The position numbers and the translations under genes are program-made. From assembly GCF_009882975.1 (NCBI RefSeq), contig NZ_WTUX01000019.1:489263-553262 (forward strand): a stretch of DNA of 64,000 nucleotides. The letters run 5' to 3'. This DNA is from Maritimibacter harenae. GTDB taxonomy: Bacteria > Pseudomonadota > Alphaproteobacteria > Rhodobacterales > Rhodobacteraceae. The notes below the pieces were generated by a model, which saw only the letters and a list, made by a program, of their open reading frames with translations, had not been told where the DNA came from and made no database searches. This document shows positions 50,741 through 58,737 of this stretch, in pieces; positions within the stretch are counted from its first letter, which is position 1, and every line of letters begins with the position of its first letter.

Positions 50741-51532
50741 TCAGTCGGTCTGAACATACCCCAGCAGGTGCGACAGGCGCGCCGCCGTCGCCTCCACCCG
50801 GTCCTGCACCTCGGCCGGGACGTCCGTCACCCCCTCGATCGCTCGCGTGGCATTGATCGCCGCGATCACCTCGCCGGTCAGGTCGCGCACCGGGGCGGCG
50901 ACGGAGGAGATCCCGGCCTCGAAGCTGCCGACCTGCACCACTTTGCCCGTCGCCCGGTCCCGCGCGCATTGCGCGAGGATGTCGGTGAGCGACAGCACGC
51001 TCCCCCCGGCCACCGCCGGCGGGGCATCGCGGTAGAGGCGGGTGATCGTCTCGTCGTCCAGCGCGGCCAGCAGGACCCGGCCCATCGTGGTGCTTGCGGC
51101 CGGGAGGCGGCTGCCCACGTGGACGATGCTCCCCATGCCCATGCGGCTTGCCACCCGCAGCGTGTAGACCACCCGCGCCCCGTCGCGCACGCCCAGGTGG
51201 GCCGACCAGTCGGTTTCGTCGCGCAGCCGCTCCAGTTCCGGCATCGCGATTTCGACGAGCTCGCGATTGGCCATGTAGCCGTGGCCCAGCTTCATCACGG
51301 CCGGGCCGAGGCTGTAGGTCTTGCGCCGCTCGTCATGAAGCAAGAAGCCCATGTGCGTGAGCGTGTAGACCGTGCGGAACGTGGCCGACCGGCTCTGTCC
51401 GATCGCGCGGGCCACCTCGCTCAGGGTCAGCTCGCGGCGTTCGGGGGTGAAGATGCCCAGCACTTCCATCCCGCGCATGAGTCCCGGGACGAGGTAGCGG
51501 TCCTCGGAGCGTTCGGCTGATGTTTTGTCCAT
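50741..51532 (-). CDS. IclR-family transcriptional regulator
   Basis: A 263-residue IclR protein. The N-terminal winged helix contains LTLSEVARAIGQSRSATFRTVYTL (residues about 36-59). The C-terminal GAF-like effector domain contains AHLGVRDGARVVYTLRV, GRVLLAALDDETI and the usual GISSVAAPVRDLTGEVIAAI signature. IclR regulators commonly control aromatic catabolism, and this one is divergent from the bicupin gene at the edge of a catabolic cluster. Two palindromes spaced 19 bp overlap its start codon and suggest autoregulation. Confidence 0.93.
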   Translation of the reverse strand: MDKTSAERSEDRYLVPGLMRGMEVLGIFTPERRELTLSEVARAIGQSRSATFRTVYTLTHMGFLLHDERRKTYSLGPAVMKLGHGYMANRELVEIAMPELERLRDETDWSAHLGVRDGARVVYTLRVASRMGMGSIVHVGSRLPAASTTMGRVLLAALDDETITRLYRDAPPAVAGGSVLSLTDILAQCARDRATGKVVQVGSFEAGISSVAAPVRDLTGEVIAAINATRAIEGVTDVPAEVQDRVEATAARLSHLLGYVQTD

Positions 51533-51556
51533 AAAACGCCGTATAGATAGTAAAAC
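51522..51556. promoter_or_regulatory. Paired palindromes in the IclR/bicupin divergent promoter
   Basis: Site 1 is GTTTT-N6-AAAAC (51522-51537), overlapping the regulator's start codon. Site 2 is GTATA-N6-AAAAC (51541-51556), one arm imperfect. The sites are 19 bp apart, start to start. The adjacent sequence also shows TAAAACGC twice. Consistent with a dimer-of-dimers regulator such as IclR. Confidence 0.5.
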
Positions 51557-51607
51557 GCAACTTGGCTACCTCTTTGGCAACACCTGTCGCGAAAGAGGAG
51601 AGACCGC

Positions 51608-52558
51608 ATGAACACCCAAGCCGGAACGCCAAGCTCGCTGGCCGCCGACCTCAAGGCCCACACCGGGCGCTTCACCGACAAGACCTTCGACTGGGATGCC
51701 TTCCCGTCGAACGCCGGCTACGCCGACCTGGCCCGGGCGCAGATGCGCTACATCGGGGCGGGGGGCTCGCCCAAGGTCGGCGACACCTCGACGATGAAGC
51801 CCGACCATTTCACCCTGTCGCTGATCTACAAGGAGCCGGGCAAGTACGCCGCCTGCCACAGCCACGAGATCGAGGAGAGCTTCCTCATCATCGACGGCGC
51901 GCTCATCGTCGGGTGGGAACGCGACGGAGAGGTGGTCGAGGTCAACCTCGGCCCCAAGGACATGATCCTGAACGCGCGCGAGGTCGGCCACGGTTTCCGC
52001 GTTGACGGCGTGGAGCCGGTGCTGATGTCGATCTCGGTCGACGTGGGCAAGCCGCTGCCGCCGAAGTACCACTACCACCCCAAGGACCACGCGCCGGAAC
52101 TGGCGCGCAGCTTCGGGGCGGAGCCGGGCAAGACGATGCCGTTCGACCCGGCCGGGGATCATCCGCTGCAACAGCTCATGGGCAAGTACGTGGTGCGCCA
52201 CGCCGAGGTGCCGACGAAATGGGAAGACGCGGGCTTCACCCGGAAGGTCTATGTCGGGGCCGGAGGCATCGACAACGACACTTGCCGCAAGGAGATGTGG
52301 GGTGTGCCGAGCCGCGTGGGCGTGAAGCCGTTCGTGCGTGACGTCGAGGATGCGTTCTTCGTGCTCGAGGGTTCGCTCACGGTCGGCTGGGAAGACGAGG
52401 TCGGCGAACAGGTGGAGGTCGAGCTCGGGCCCCGGGATCTCGTCAAGACGCCGGCGGGCCGCAAGCACTGGTTCCGCAACAACGGGGCGGGCCATGCCAC
52501 CGTGTGGACGGTGATCGGCACGGCCGAGGATGACGGCGTCACGTACGAAGCCGCCTGA
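51608..52558 (+). CDS. Bicupin domain protein (putative ring-cleavage or other dioxygenase)
   Basis: A 316-residue protein of two cupin domains. The first (about residues 65-150) keeps metal ligands: ACHSHEIEESFLI gives H-x-H and Glu, and EVGHGFRV gives the third His. The second (about 200-300) aligns in fold (DAFFVLEGSLTVGW and GPRDLVKTPAGRKHW) but lacks the H-x-H pair, so only one metal site is likely. Layout resembles gentisate/1-hydroxy-2-naphthoate dioxygenase relatives, though the function is not established. The ATG at 51608 follows AAAGAGGAGAG. Divergent from the IclR regulator and convergent with the FAD monooxygenase. Confidence 0.82.
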   Translation: MNTQAGTPSSLAADLKAHTGRFTDKTFDWDAFPSNAGYADLARAQMRYIGAGGSPKVGDTSTMKPDHFTLSLIYKEPGKYAACHSHEIEESFLIIDGALIVGWERDGEVVEVNLGPKDMILNAREVGHGFRVDGVEPVLMSISVDVGKPLPPKYHYHPKDHAPELARSFGAEPGKTMPFDPAGDHPLQQLMGKYVVRHAEVPTKWEDAGFTRKVYVGAGGIDNDTCRKEMWGVPSRVGVKPFVRDVEDAFFVLEGSLTVGWEDEVGEQVEVELGPRDLVKTPAGRKHWFRNNGAGHATVWTVIGTAEDDGVTYEAA

Positions 52559-52575
52559 AGCCCCTGATCCGAAAA

Positions 52576-52603
52576 GAACGGCCGCCCCATCGGGCGGCCG
52601 TTC
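52576..52603. terminator. Bidirectional terminator between the bicupin and FAD monooxygenase genes
   Basis: GAACGGCCGCCC (52576-52587) pairs with GGGCGGCCGTTC (52592-52603) in a 12-bp stem with a 4-base loop. The minus strand ends in TTCTTTTC; the plus strand tail is TTCTGC. It lies between two convergent stop codons. Confidence 0.85.
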
Positions 52604-52629
52604 TGCATTGCGCGGGGACTCCAGCCCGC

Positions 52630-53784
52630 TCAGGCCGTCGGGGCCGGTTCGCCCAGCGGCGTCGCCCAGGCATCGTAGCCATAGACCCAGTCGGCATTCC
52701 CGCCCTGCTTGAGCCAATCGTTGGCCAGCGATCCGCGCTGGACCGCCGCGGTACGGTCGCGCCGGCTGTCCTCGTAGAGGCGCAGGGCGGCGGGCACGTC
52801 GTCCGCCCGTTCATCCAGCGCGCGCGCCAGGAGGATGGCGTCCTCGATCGCCATGCAGGCGCCCTGCGCCATGAACGGCACCATGGGGTGCGCGGCGTCC
52901 CCGAGGATCGTCGCACGCCCTTTGGACCACGCAGCCATCGGTTCGCGCACGTGCAGGGCCGAACGCGTGACCTCTTCCACCGCGTCAAGCAGCGCGCGGG
53001 CATCGGGGTGGAAATCCGCGTAGGCGGCCCGCAGGTCCTCCACGTTGCCCGGCAGCGTCCAGCCTTCCTCGGTCCAGTCGGTCGCCGGCGTGGTCGCGAA
53101 GACGAAGATTTCTTCGCCGCGCGACAGGGGGAAGGTGACGATCTGGCGGTCGGCCTTCGGCCCCCACCACTTGGTGAAGCTGTCGAGGTTGTCGAGCCCG
53201 GCGACCGCCGTGCGCGGAACCACCGCACGCCAGGACACGAGCCCGGTAAAACGCGGTGCGTCGGCGCCGAACATCTGCGTGCGCAGCGCCGAATGGATGC
53301 CGTCCGCGCCTATGATCACGTCGACGGGGTCGCCGTCGCGCCCGTCCGCGAAGACCGGGCGCACCTTCGGGCCCTCTTCGCGATACCCCGTGACGGCGCG
53401 CGCGAAGCGGATCGTGCCGGGCGCGAGGGCCGCCTGGAGGGCGGCGAGAAGGTCCGCGCGGTGAATGGTCAGCTGCGGCGCGCCATATGCCTTTTCCGCC
53501 TGCGTGCTCATGGGCAGGCGCGAGGTTTCGCGCCCGTCGTCCCACATGCGACTGATTCGGAAATCCGGGCGCGCGGCGGTTTCGCGCAGCGCCGCACCGA
53601 TGCCGCGGCCCAGCCCGTCCAGCGCGTGGACGGCGTTCGGCGTCAGGTTCACGTCCGCTCCGACCCGGCCGAACGCCGCGGCCTGTTCGAAGATTTCCAC
53701 TTTGTGGCCAAGGGATTGCAGCGCAATGGCCGCGGTCATGCCGCCGACGCCACCTCCGGCGATCGCGATGTTCAGGTTCGTCAT
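52630..53784 (-). CDS. FAD-dependent aromatic monooxygenase (salicylate-hydroxylase-like)
   Basis: A 384-residue class A flavoprotein hydroxylase. NIAIAGGGVGGMTAAIALQ at residues 4-22 binds FAD, VIIGADGIHSALRTQ is the DG motif, and TILGDAAHPMVPFMAQGAC the second FAD motif. The family NAD(P)H-dependently hydroxylates a phenol or aromatic acid (salicylate, 3-hydroxybenzoate, 6-hydroxynicotinate and others). The ATG at 53784 is preceded by AGAAGG; an in-frame ATG at 53832 would lie inside the operator region. It is divergent from the importer/Rieske operon and shares its palindromic control region. Confidence 0.9.
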   Translation of the reverse strand: MTNLNIAIAGGGVGGMTAAIALQSLGHKVEIFEQAAAFGRVGADVNLTPNAVHALDGLGRGIGAALRETAARPDFRISRMWDDGRETSRLPMSTQAEKAYGAPQLTIHRADLLAALQAALAPGTIRFARAVTGYREEGPKVRPVFADGRDGDPVDVIIGADGIHSALRTQMFGADAPRFTGLVSWRAVVPRTAVAGLDNLDSFTKWWGPKADRQIVTFPLSRGEEIFVFATTPATDWTEEGWTLPGNVEDLRAAYADFHPDARALLDAVEEVTRSALHVREPMAAWSKGRATILGDAAHPMVPFMAQGACMAIEDAILLARALDERADDVPAALRLYEDSRRDRTAAVQRGSLANDWLKQGGNADWVYGYDAWATPLGEPAPTA

Positions 53785-53814
53785 GGTCTCGACCTTCTCT
53801 TTTCGAGGATAAGA

Positions 53815-53847
53815 GTTCAAAAAAGAACACAAATTTCAAATATGAAT
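53815..53847. promoter_or_regulatory. Operator pair A: two 14-bp palindromes, 19 bp apart, next to the monooxygenase gene
   Basis: Site A1 is GTTC-AAAAAA-GAAC (53815-53828); site A2 is TTTC-AAATAT-GAAT (53834-53847). They share a TTC-N6-GAA core and are spaced 19 bp. They lie 31-63 bp upstream of the monooxygenase start. On the minus strand a TTGACC (53874-53869) sits 21 bp before A2. Confidence 0.65.
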
Positions 53848-53948
53848 GGTGCCGGTGGAGACGCCTCCGGTCAAGCCCCGCGGCCTGTCATGGCGGCCCA
53901 CCGTGCAAATCCTGAAAAAAATGTTGACTCAAACCATTTTTCCGACAA

Positions 53949-53981
53949 ACTCGTATTTGAACAACAAGATCAAATATGAAC
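53949..53981. promoter_or_regulatory. Operator pair B: two 14-bp palindromes, 19 bp apart, upstream of the importer/Rieske operon
   Basis: Site B1 is ACTC-GTATTT-GAAC (53949-53962); site B2 is GATC-AAATAT-GAAC (53968-53981). The same family as pair A: the 11-mer TCAAATATGAA is identical in A2 and B2. Spacing is again 19 bp. TTGACT (53924-53929) lies 19 bp before B1, so the pair probably covers the promoter's downstream half. Confidence 0.65.
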
Positions 53982-54017
53982 AACGGCGAACACGACACGA
54001 AACGGGGAGTGCCAGAC

Positions 54018-54320
54018 ATGGACGCATTCAAGGACAGACTTTCGGAGCGGGCCCGCGACACCGGCCGTCCGGCGCTCGCACACCAGAGCCGCGGCCGCGA
54101 CCTGACCGCCGATGAACAGGCGCTCGCCTCCGCGCTCATGGAGATCTACGCCGACGGCACCCACGACTTCGCCAAGGTGGCCGCCGCCCTGACCGAGCGC
54201 GGCGTGACCAAGCCGATCTCTGGCGGGAGCGAGTGGACCGAGGAGAGCCTCGGTACCGAGCTCGCCGCGATCAACGCCGATCTCGAGGACGCCTACCAGG
54301 AGCATGGTTATGGCGCTTGA
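54018..54320 (+). CDS. Small recombinase-like helix-turn-helix protein
   Basis: A 100-residue protein from the ATG at 54018, preceded by GGGGAG; an in-frame ATG at 53976 falls inside operator B2 and is less likely. It resembles small proteins described as recombinase-like HTH: LTADEQALASALMEIYADG, then FAKVAAALTERGVTKPISGG, then EWTEESLGTELAAINADLE. The pattern follows the HTH of serine recombinases that choose between left and right sites, but no catalytic domain is present. First gene of the operon, overlapping the ABC ATPase gene. Function unknown. Confidence 0.72.
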   Translation: MDAFKDRLSERARDTGRPALAHQSRGRDLTADEQALASALMEIYADGTHDFAKVAAALTERGVTKPISGGSEWTEESLGTELAAINADLEDAYQEHGYGA

Positions 54321-55080
54321 ATTCTCGGAAGTCTCCAAGTCATTTCCGACGCAGGGCGAGGGCAGTCTGCTGGCCGTCGACAACGTGAGTTTCCGGGTCG
54401 AGGAAGGCGAGTTCGTCTCGGTCGTGGGCCCGTCCGGCTGCGGCAAGTCGACCATCCTGTCGATGACCGCCGGGCTCTACCAGCCGACCTCGGGCGAGGT
54501 GCGCGTGTCGAACGAACTGGTGACCGGCCCCAACGCCCATGTCGGCTTCATGCTCCAGAAGGACCTGCTTCTCCCCTGGCGCAGCATCATCGCGAACATC
54601 GAGTTCGGGCTCGAGGCCCGTGGGGTGGGACGCGAAGAGCGCCGGGCGCGGGCGATGAAGGAATTGGAGCACTGCCAGCTCTCCGGGTTCGAGGATCATT
54701 ACCCCTACCAGCTGTCGGGCGGAATGCGTCAACGCGCGGCGCTTGCGCGCACGCTGGCGATCAACCCCGAGATCATCCTGCTGGACGAGCCGTTCTCGGC
54801 GCTCGACGCCCAGACCAAGCTCCTGCTTCAGAACTCGTTCGCCAAGACGATCAAGGAAGCCGGCAAGACCACGCTCCTGATCACCCACGACCTGTCCGAA
54901 GCGGTGCTGATGTCGGACCGTATCCTGGTGCTGTCCGAGCGCCCGGGACAGGTGATCGCGGAGATCAAGGTCGACCTGCCGCACCGCGACCAGCCGATCA
55001 AGCGACGCGTCCTGCCGGAAGTCGGCGAATACGCCGCACAACTCTTCAAACATCTCAAACTCGAAGAAAAAGCAGCCTGA
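54310..55080 (+). CDS. ABC importer ATP-binding protein (NitT/TauT type)
   Basis: A 256-residue ATPase. The ATG at 54310 has AGGAG 7 bases upstream; an ATG at 54304 is too close to it. GPSGCGKST is Walker A (near residue 42), FMLQKDLLLPWRSI the Q-loop, YQLSGGMRQRAALART the signature, ILLDEPFSALDAQTK Walker B and D-loop, and LLITHDLSEAVLMSD the H-loop. The sequence groups with SsuB/TauB-like importers of sulfonates, nitrate, pyrimidines or aromatic acids. Overlaps the HTH-like gene by 11 bp. Confidence 0.92.
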   Translation: MALEFSEVSKSFPTQGEGSLLAVDNVSFRVEEGEFVSVVGPSGCGKSTILSMTAGLYQPTSGEVRVSNELVTGPNAHVGFMLQKDLLLPWRSIIANIEFGLEARGVGREERRARAMKELEHCQLSGFEDHYPYQLSGGMRQRAALARTLAINPEIILLDEPFSALDAQTKLLLQNSFAKTIKEAGKTTLLITHDLSEAVLMSDRILVLSERPGQVIAEIKVDLPHRDQPIKRRVLPEVGEYAAQLFKHLKLEEKAA

Positions 55081-55096
55081 ACAGGGAGATCTCACA

Positions 55097-56071
55097 ATGA
55101 AAAAACTGCTTATGAAAACGGCCGCCGCCGCGGCGATCGCGGTTTCGGCCACGGCGGCCTTCGCGGCCGAGAAGGTGACCTATCTCTTCCCCGCGCCGGA
55201 CTTCCTCCCGGCTTTCGCGCCGTTCCAGCTCGCGCTGGGCAAGGGGTATTTCGCGGACGCCGACCTCGATGTGACCTTCCAGGTCGGCAAGGGCGGCGCG
55301 GACGTCGCGACGCAAGTGGCGCTCGGCAACGCCGACCTCGGCGGCGGCATCGGCGACACGCCGATCATCGTGCGCGCCAACGGGCTCGAGATCCGCGGCG
55401 TGGGTCTCCTGGGCGGGCGCGGCCTGACCCAGCTGGCCTGGCGCAAGGACAGCGGGATCACCGGCCCGGAAGACTTCAAGGGCAAGTCGATCGGCGTTCT
55501 CGCCTTCCAGGACACCACCTACTACAACCTGCTGGGCGTGCTCGCCTCGGTTGGCCTGACCAAGGATGACGTCGACATCCAGGCCGTGGGCCCGGGCGGC
55601 ATCATCCAGCTGACCATCGCGGGCAAGCTCGACGGCATGTCCGGCGTGCCGGAATGGATCGGCGCGATCCAGGGCGCCGGCGTCGAGATGGACCAGGTTC
55701 CGGTCGACACCGTGTTCCCGGCAATGGCCCAGGCGATCATCGCGTCCGACGAGACGATCGAGGAGCGCCCGGAAGTGGTCTCCGGCTTCGTCAACGCGGT
55801 GCTCAAGGCGATCGGCGACATCACCTCGGACCCGGCGCAGGCCGCCAAGGACTACGTCTCCTACGTGCCGCAGCATGAAGGCAAGGAAGCCGAGATCGAG
55901 GCGGTCATGCGCGCCTATGCCAACCTGATCTACCCGGAAGGCCAAGATCAGCCGCTGGGCACCTTCGATCCCGAGCGCATCGCCGCGGTCCAGAAGTTCT
56001 ACGTCGACAGCGGCATCGTGCAGACCGCGGTTCCCGTCGAGGACCTCTACACCAACGACTTCGTGCAATGA
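55097..56071 (+). CDS. ABC importer periplasmic substrate-binding protein (NitT/TauT type)
   Basis: A 324-residue NMT1/SsuA-like binding protein. The signal peptide is MKKLLMKTAAAAAIAVSATAAFA. The mature part shows the family pattern: FAPFQLALGKGYFADADLDV, then GGADVATQVALGNADLGGG, then GPEDFKGKSIGVLAFQDTTY. It would deliver an unidentified small molecule, likely the substrate of the downstream oxygenases, to the permease. It overlaps the permease gene by 4 bp. Confidence 0.92.
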   Translation: MKKLLMKTAAAAAIAVSATAAFAAEKVTYLFPAPDFLPAFAPFQLALGKGYFADADLDVTFQVGKGGADVATQVALGNADLGGGIGDTPIIVRANGLEIRGVGLLGGRGLTQLAWRKDSGITGPEDFKGKSIGVLAFQDTTYYNLLGVLASVGLTKDDVDIQAVGPGGIIQLTIAGKLDGMSGVPEWIGAIQGAGVEMDQVPVDTVFPAMAQAIIASDETIEERPEVVSGFVNAVLKAIGDITSDPAQAAKDYVSYVPQHEGKEAEIEAVMRAYANLIYPEGQDQPLGTFDPERIAAVQKFYVDSGIVQTAVPVEDLYTNDFVQ

Positions 56072-56925
56072 CCGACGCGACCCATCCCGGCACCGGGGCC
56101 CCTGCGGCCCCGGACACCCCCGCCCAGAGCCCGAAACCCGCAACAAGGAGCACGTCGATGATCCGCAAGCACGGCATCAAGCTGACCAGCGCCACGATCC
56201 TGATCCTCGTGCTCGTCGCCTGGCAGGTCCTGCCCACGGCACTGGACGTGCCCCGGTTCATCATCCCGACGCTGTCGGACTCGGTCGTGGAGCTGAAGCG
56301 GATGTGGACGAACGAGGGCCTGCTCGGTCACATCCTGTCCACCGCGCTCTACACCGTTCTGGGCTTCGTGATCGGGAGCCTGCTGGGCGCCGTGATGGGT
56401 TACCTGCTTGGCATGTCCAAGTTCTGGGAGAAGGTTCTCTCCCCCTACATCCTGGCGCTCCAGATCGCGCCGAAGGTCGCTTTCGCGCCGCTCTTCATCA
56501 TGTGGTTCGGCTACAACTCGATGCCCAAGCTGCTGGTGACGGTGCTGATCGTGTTCTTCCCGGTCCTCGTCAACGTGCTGCAGGCCATGCGCACCGTCGA
56601 CCGCGACCTGGTGAACCTGGCGCGCGCCTACAGCCTCACGCGGCTCGGGGTGTTCTGGAAGATCGAGGTGCCCTCGACCGTGCCCAACCTGATGGCCGGT
56701 CTGCGCATCGCCTCCACGCTGGCCGTGATCGGCGTGACCGTGGGCGAACTGGTCGGCGGCAATACCGGCCTTGGCTACCTCATTTCCTACGGCGGCGGAC
56801 AGGCCAACGCGGCCATGGTGTTCAACGCCATCATCCTGCTCACCGTCATCGGGTTCCTGCTCTACGTGGTGCTCGAACGGATCGAGGAGCGGGTTCTGCA
56901 TTACCTGCCCAAGTCGCAGCACTGA
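56068..56925 (+). CDS. ABC importer permease (NitT/TauT type)
   Basis: A 285-residue permease with six predicted helices. The cytoplasmic EAA-like loop is in DRDLVNLARAYSLTRLGVFWKIEVPSTVPNL. The N-terminus has a Pro/Ala-rich tail before the first helix (LTSATILILVLVAWQVLP). It joins the preceding ATPase and binding protein in one importer. Overlap with the binding protein gene is 4 bp (ATGA); the Rieske oxygenase gene follows after 28 bp. Confidence 0.92.
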   Translation: MTDATHPGTGAPAAPDTPAQSPKPATRSTSMIRKHGIKLTSATILILVLVAWQVLPTALDVPRFIIPTLSDSVVELKRMWTNEGLLGHILSTALYTVLGFVIGSLLGAVMGYLLGMSKFWEKVLSPYILALQIAPKVAFAPLFIMWFGYNSMPKLLVTVLIVFFPVLVNVLQAMRTVDRDLVNLARAYSLTRLGVFWKIEVPSTVPNLMAGLRIASTLAVIGVTVGELVGGNTGLGYLISYGGGQANAAMVFNAIILLTVIGFLLYVVLERIEERVLHYLPKSQH

Positions 56926-56953
56926 GCGACCGGGCGAGACAGGGAGACGAACG

Positions 56954-57997
56954 ATGACCGTCGACAAGAAAGCATTGATCGAGGAACGGGTGAACGAGGG
57001 CCTGCGCGGCCAGTGGTACCCGGTGGCGAAATCGGTGGAGGTCAAGACCTCCAAGCCCTACGGCACGCGGCTTCTGGGTGAGAAGATCGTCCTGTGGCGC
57101 GACGGGTCCGGCAAGATCCGCTGCATCGAGGACTTCTGCCCCCACCGCGGCGCGCCACTGTCCTACGGCGAGATCCACGAGGGCCACATCGGCTGCCGTT
57201 ACCACGGCGTGATCGTCGACGGCGACGGTGTCGTCGTGCGGGTGCCCGCCATGCCCGATTGCGCGCTCGAAGGACGCAAGGCGCTCAATTCCTACGAGGT
57301 GACGGAAAGCAATGACGCGGTCTTCGTCTACGTCCCGTCCGTGGACCGGCCCGAAGCGCCGGAGCTCGTGCTGCCCAAGGAACTCGTCGCGGAGGAATGG
57401 TCGGGCTTCCTGTGCACCTCGGTGTGGGAGGCGAACTACCGCTACGCGCTCGACAACCTCGCCGACCCGATGCACGGCTGCTACCTCCATTCGGAAAGCT
57501 TCACGCTGGCCTACGGCTCGAAGCAGGACCTGATGAAGCTCGACAAGACCGACAACGGGTTCCGGATCGAGCGGGTCGGGCAGTCGGGCGAGAACTTCGA
57601 CTGGACCGAGTTCGAGGTTCATCCCGGCACCATGTTCTGTTTCCTCGACATCCCCTATCCGCCGGCCGGCGGCCCTGGCGGGGTATTCCGCATCATCGGT
57701 TACACCACGCCGATGGACGCCCACACGACCAAGGTCTTCTTCTGGCGCATGCGCCAGGTCGAGGGCACCGCGCGCGAAAGCTGGCGCTTCCTCTACCGCG
57801 CGCAGCTGGAAGAGAACCACTGGAACGTGCTGGAGCAGGACCGCGTGATGCTCGAGGGCATGCCGGACGACGCGCGCAAGCGCGAGATGCTCTACCAGCA
57901 CGACCTCGGGGTCAGCCGCATCCGCCAGGTCCTGACGCGCGCCGCGAAGGCGCAGGTCGAGGCCGAGCTGAAGGCGGCCGAGGTGGCAGCCGAATAA
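56954..57997 (+). CDS. Rieske non-heme iron aromatic oxygenase subunit
   Basis: A 347-residue oxygenase component. The ATG at 56954 follows AGGGAG. The Rieske domain keeps both ligand pairs: EDFCPHRGAPLSYG (C-x-H) and IGCRYHGVIVDG (C-x2-H), separated by the usual spacing near residues 62-85. The catalytic domain holds the two-His-one-carboxylate motif in DNLADPMHGCYLHSE. It belongs to the phthalate/vanillate-type (single-component alpha) oxygenases, which hydroxylate or demethylate aromatic acids. It needs a reductase, and none is encoded in the window. Confidence 0.92.
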   Translation: MTVDKKALIEERVNEGLRGQWYPVAKSVEVKTSKPYGTRLLGEKIVLWRDGSGKIRCIEDFCPHRGAPLSYGEIHEGHIGCRYHGVIVDGDGVVVRVPAMPDCALEGRKALNSYEVTESNDAVFVYVPSVDRPEAPELVLPKELVAEEWSGFLCTSVWEANYRYALDNLADPMHGCYLHSESFTLAYGSKQDLMKLDKTDNGFRIERVGQSGENFDWTEFEVHPGTMFCFLDIPYPPAGGPGGVFRIIGYTTPMDAHTTKVFFWRMRQVEGTARESWRFLYRAQLEENHWNVLEQDRVMLEGMPDDARKREMLYQHDLGVSRIRQVLTRAAKAQVEAELKAAEVAAE

Positions 57998-58737
57998 TGA
58001 CGCTGAATGGACGACATATCCTTGTCACCGGCGCGGCCCGCGGCCTCGGGGCCGAGATCGCGCGGGTGCTGGCGGCCAACGGGGCGCGCCTGATCCTGGC
58101 CGACATCGCCGAAGAGGCGGGGCAGGCCACGGCGCGCGAACTCGGGGCGCGCTTCCTCCCCGTCGATCTCGGCGATCCGCAGTCCATCACGGACCTCGCG
58201 GGCGCCGTGGCCGACGCCACGGGCGGCGCGCTGCACGGTCTCGTCAACAACGGGGCGATCGCCACCGGCATCGGGGGCATCCCCTTCGACGAGATCGAGA
58301 TCGACAGCTGGGACCTCGTGCAGCGCGTGAACGTGCGCGGCACCTGGCTCATGACCCGGGCCGCGGCACCGATGCTGAAGGCGTCGGGCTCGGGCCGGGT
58401 GGTCAACGTGGCCTCCGACACGGCGCTCTGGGGCGCGCAGAACCTGCTGTCCTATGTCGCTTCCAAAGGTGCGGTCATCTCCATGACCCGGTCGCTGGCG
58501 CGCGAGCTGGGGCCGGACCGCGTCGGGATCACGGCCGTCGCGCCGGGCATCCTCACAACGGAAAGCACCGAATACGTGCCGGAACATCGTCACCGCTTCT
58601 ACCAGGACGGCCGTGCCGTTCCCGGCCCGCAGGATACCGGCGACGTCTCCGAGGTTGTCAGCTTCCTGCTGTCCGACAGCGCGCTCACGCTCACGGGGCA
58701 GGTGCTGCCGGTCAACAACGGGTTCGTGTTCACATGA
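57997..58737 (+). CDS. SDR-family dehydrogenase (candidate dihydrodiol dehydrogenase)
   Basis: A 246-residue classical short-chain dehydrogenase. LVTGAARGLGAEIARVL (residues 9-25) is the NAD(P) loop, and LVNNGAIATG is present (NNAG in variant form NNGA). The catalytic Ser is in NVASDTALW and Tyr-Lys in LLSYVASKGAVISM (Y-x3-K). It follows the Rieske oxygenase with a one-base overlap (TAATG), which fits oxidation of a cis-dihydrodiol to a catechol. The start is the ATG overlapping the Rieske stop. Confidence 0.9.
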   Translation: MTLNGRHILVTGAARGLGAEIARVLAANGARLILADIAEEAGQATARELGARFLPVDLGDPQSITDLAGAVADATGGALHGLVNNGAIATGIGGIPFDEIEIDSWDLVQRVNVRGTWLMTRAAAPMLKASGSGRVVNVASDTALWGAQNLLSYVASKGAVISMTRSLARELGPDRVGITAVAPGILTTESTEYVPEHRHRFYQDGRAVPGPQDTGDVSEVVSFLLSDSALTLTGQVLPVNNGFVFT

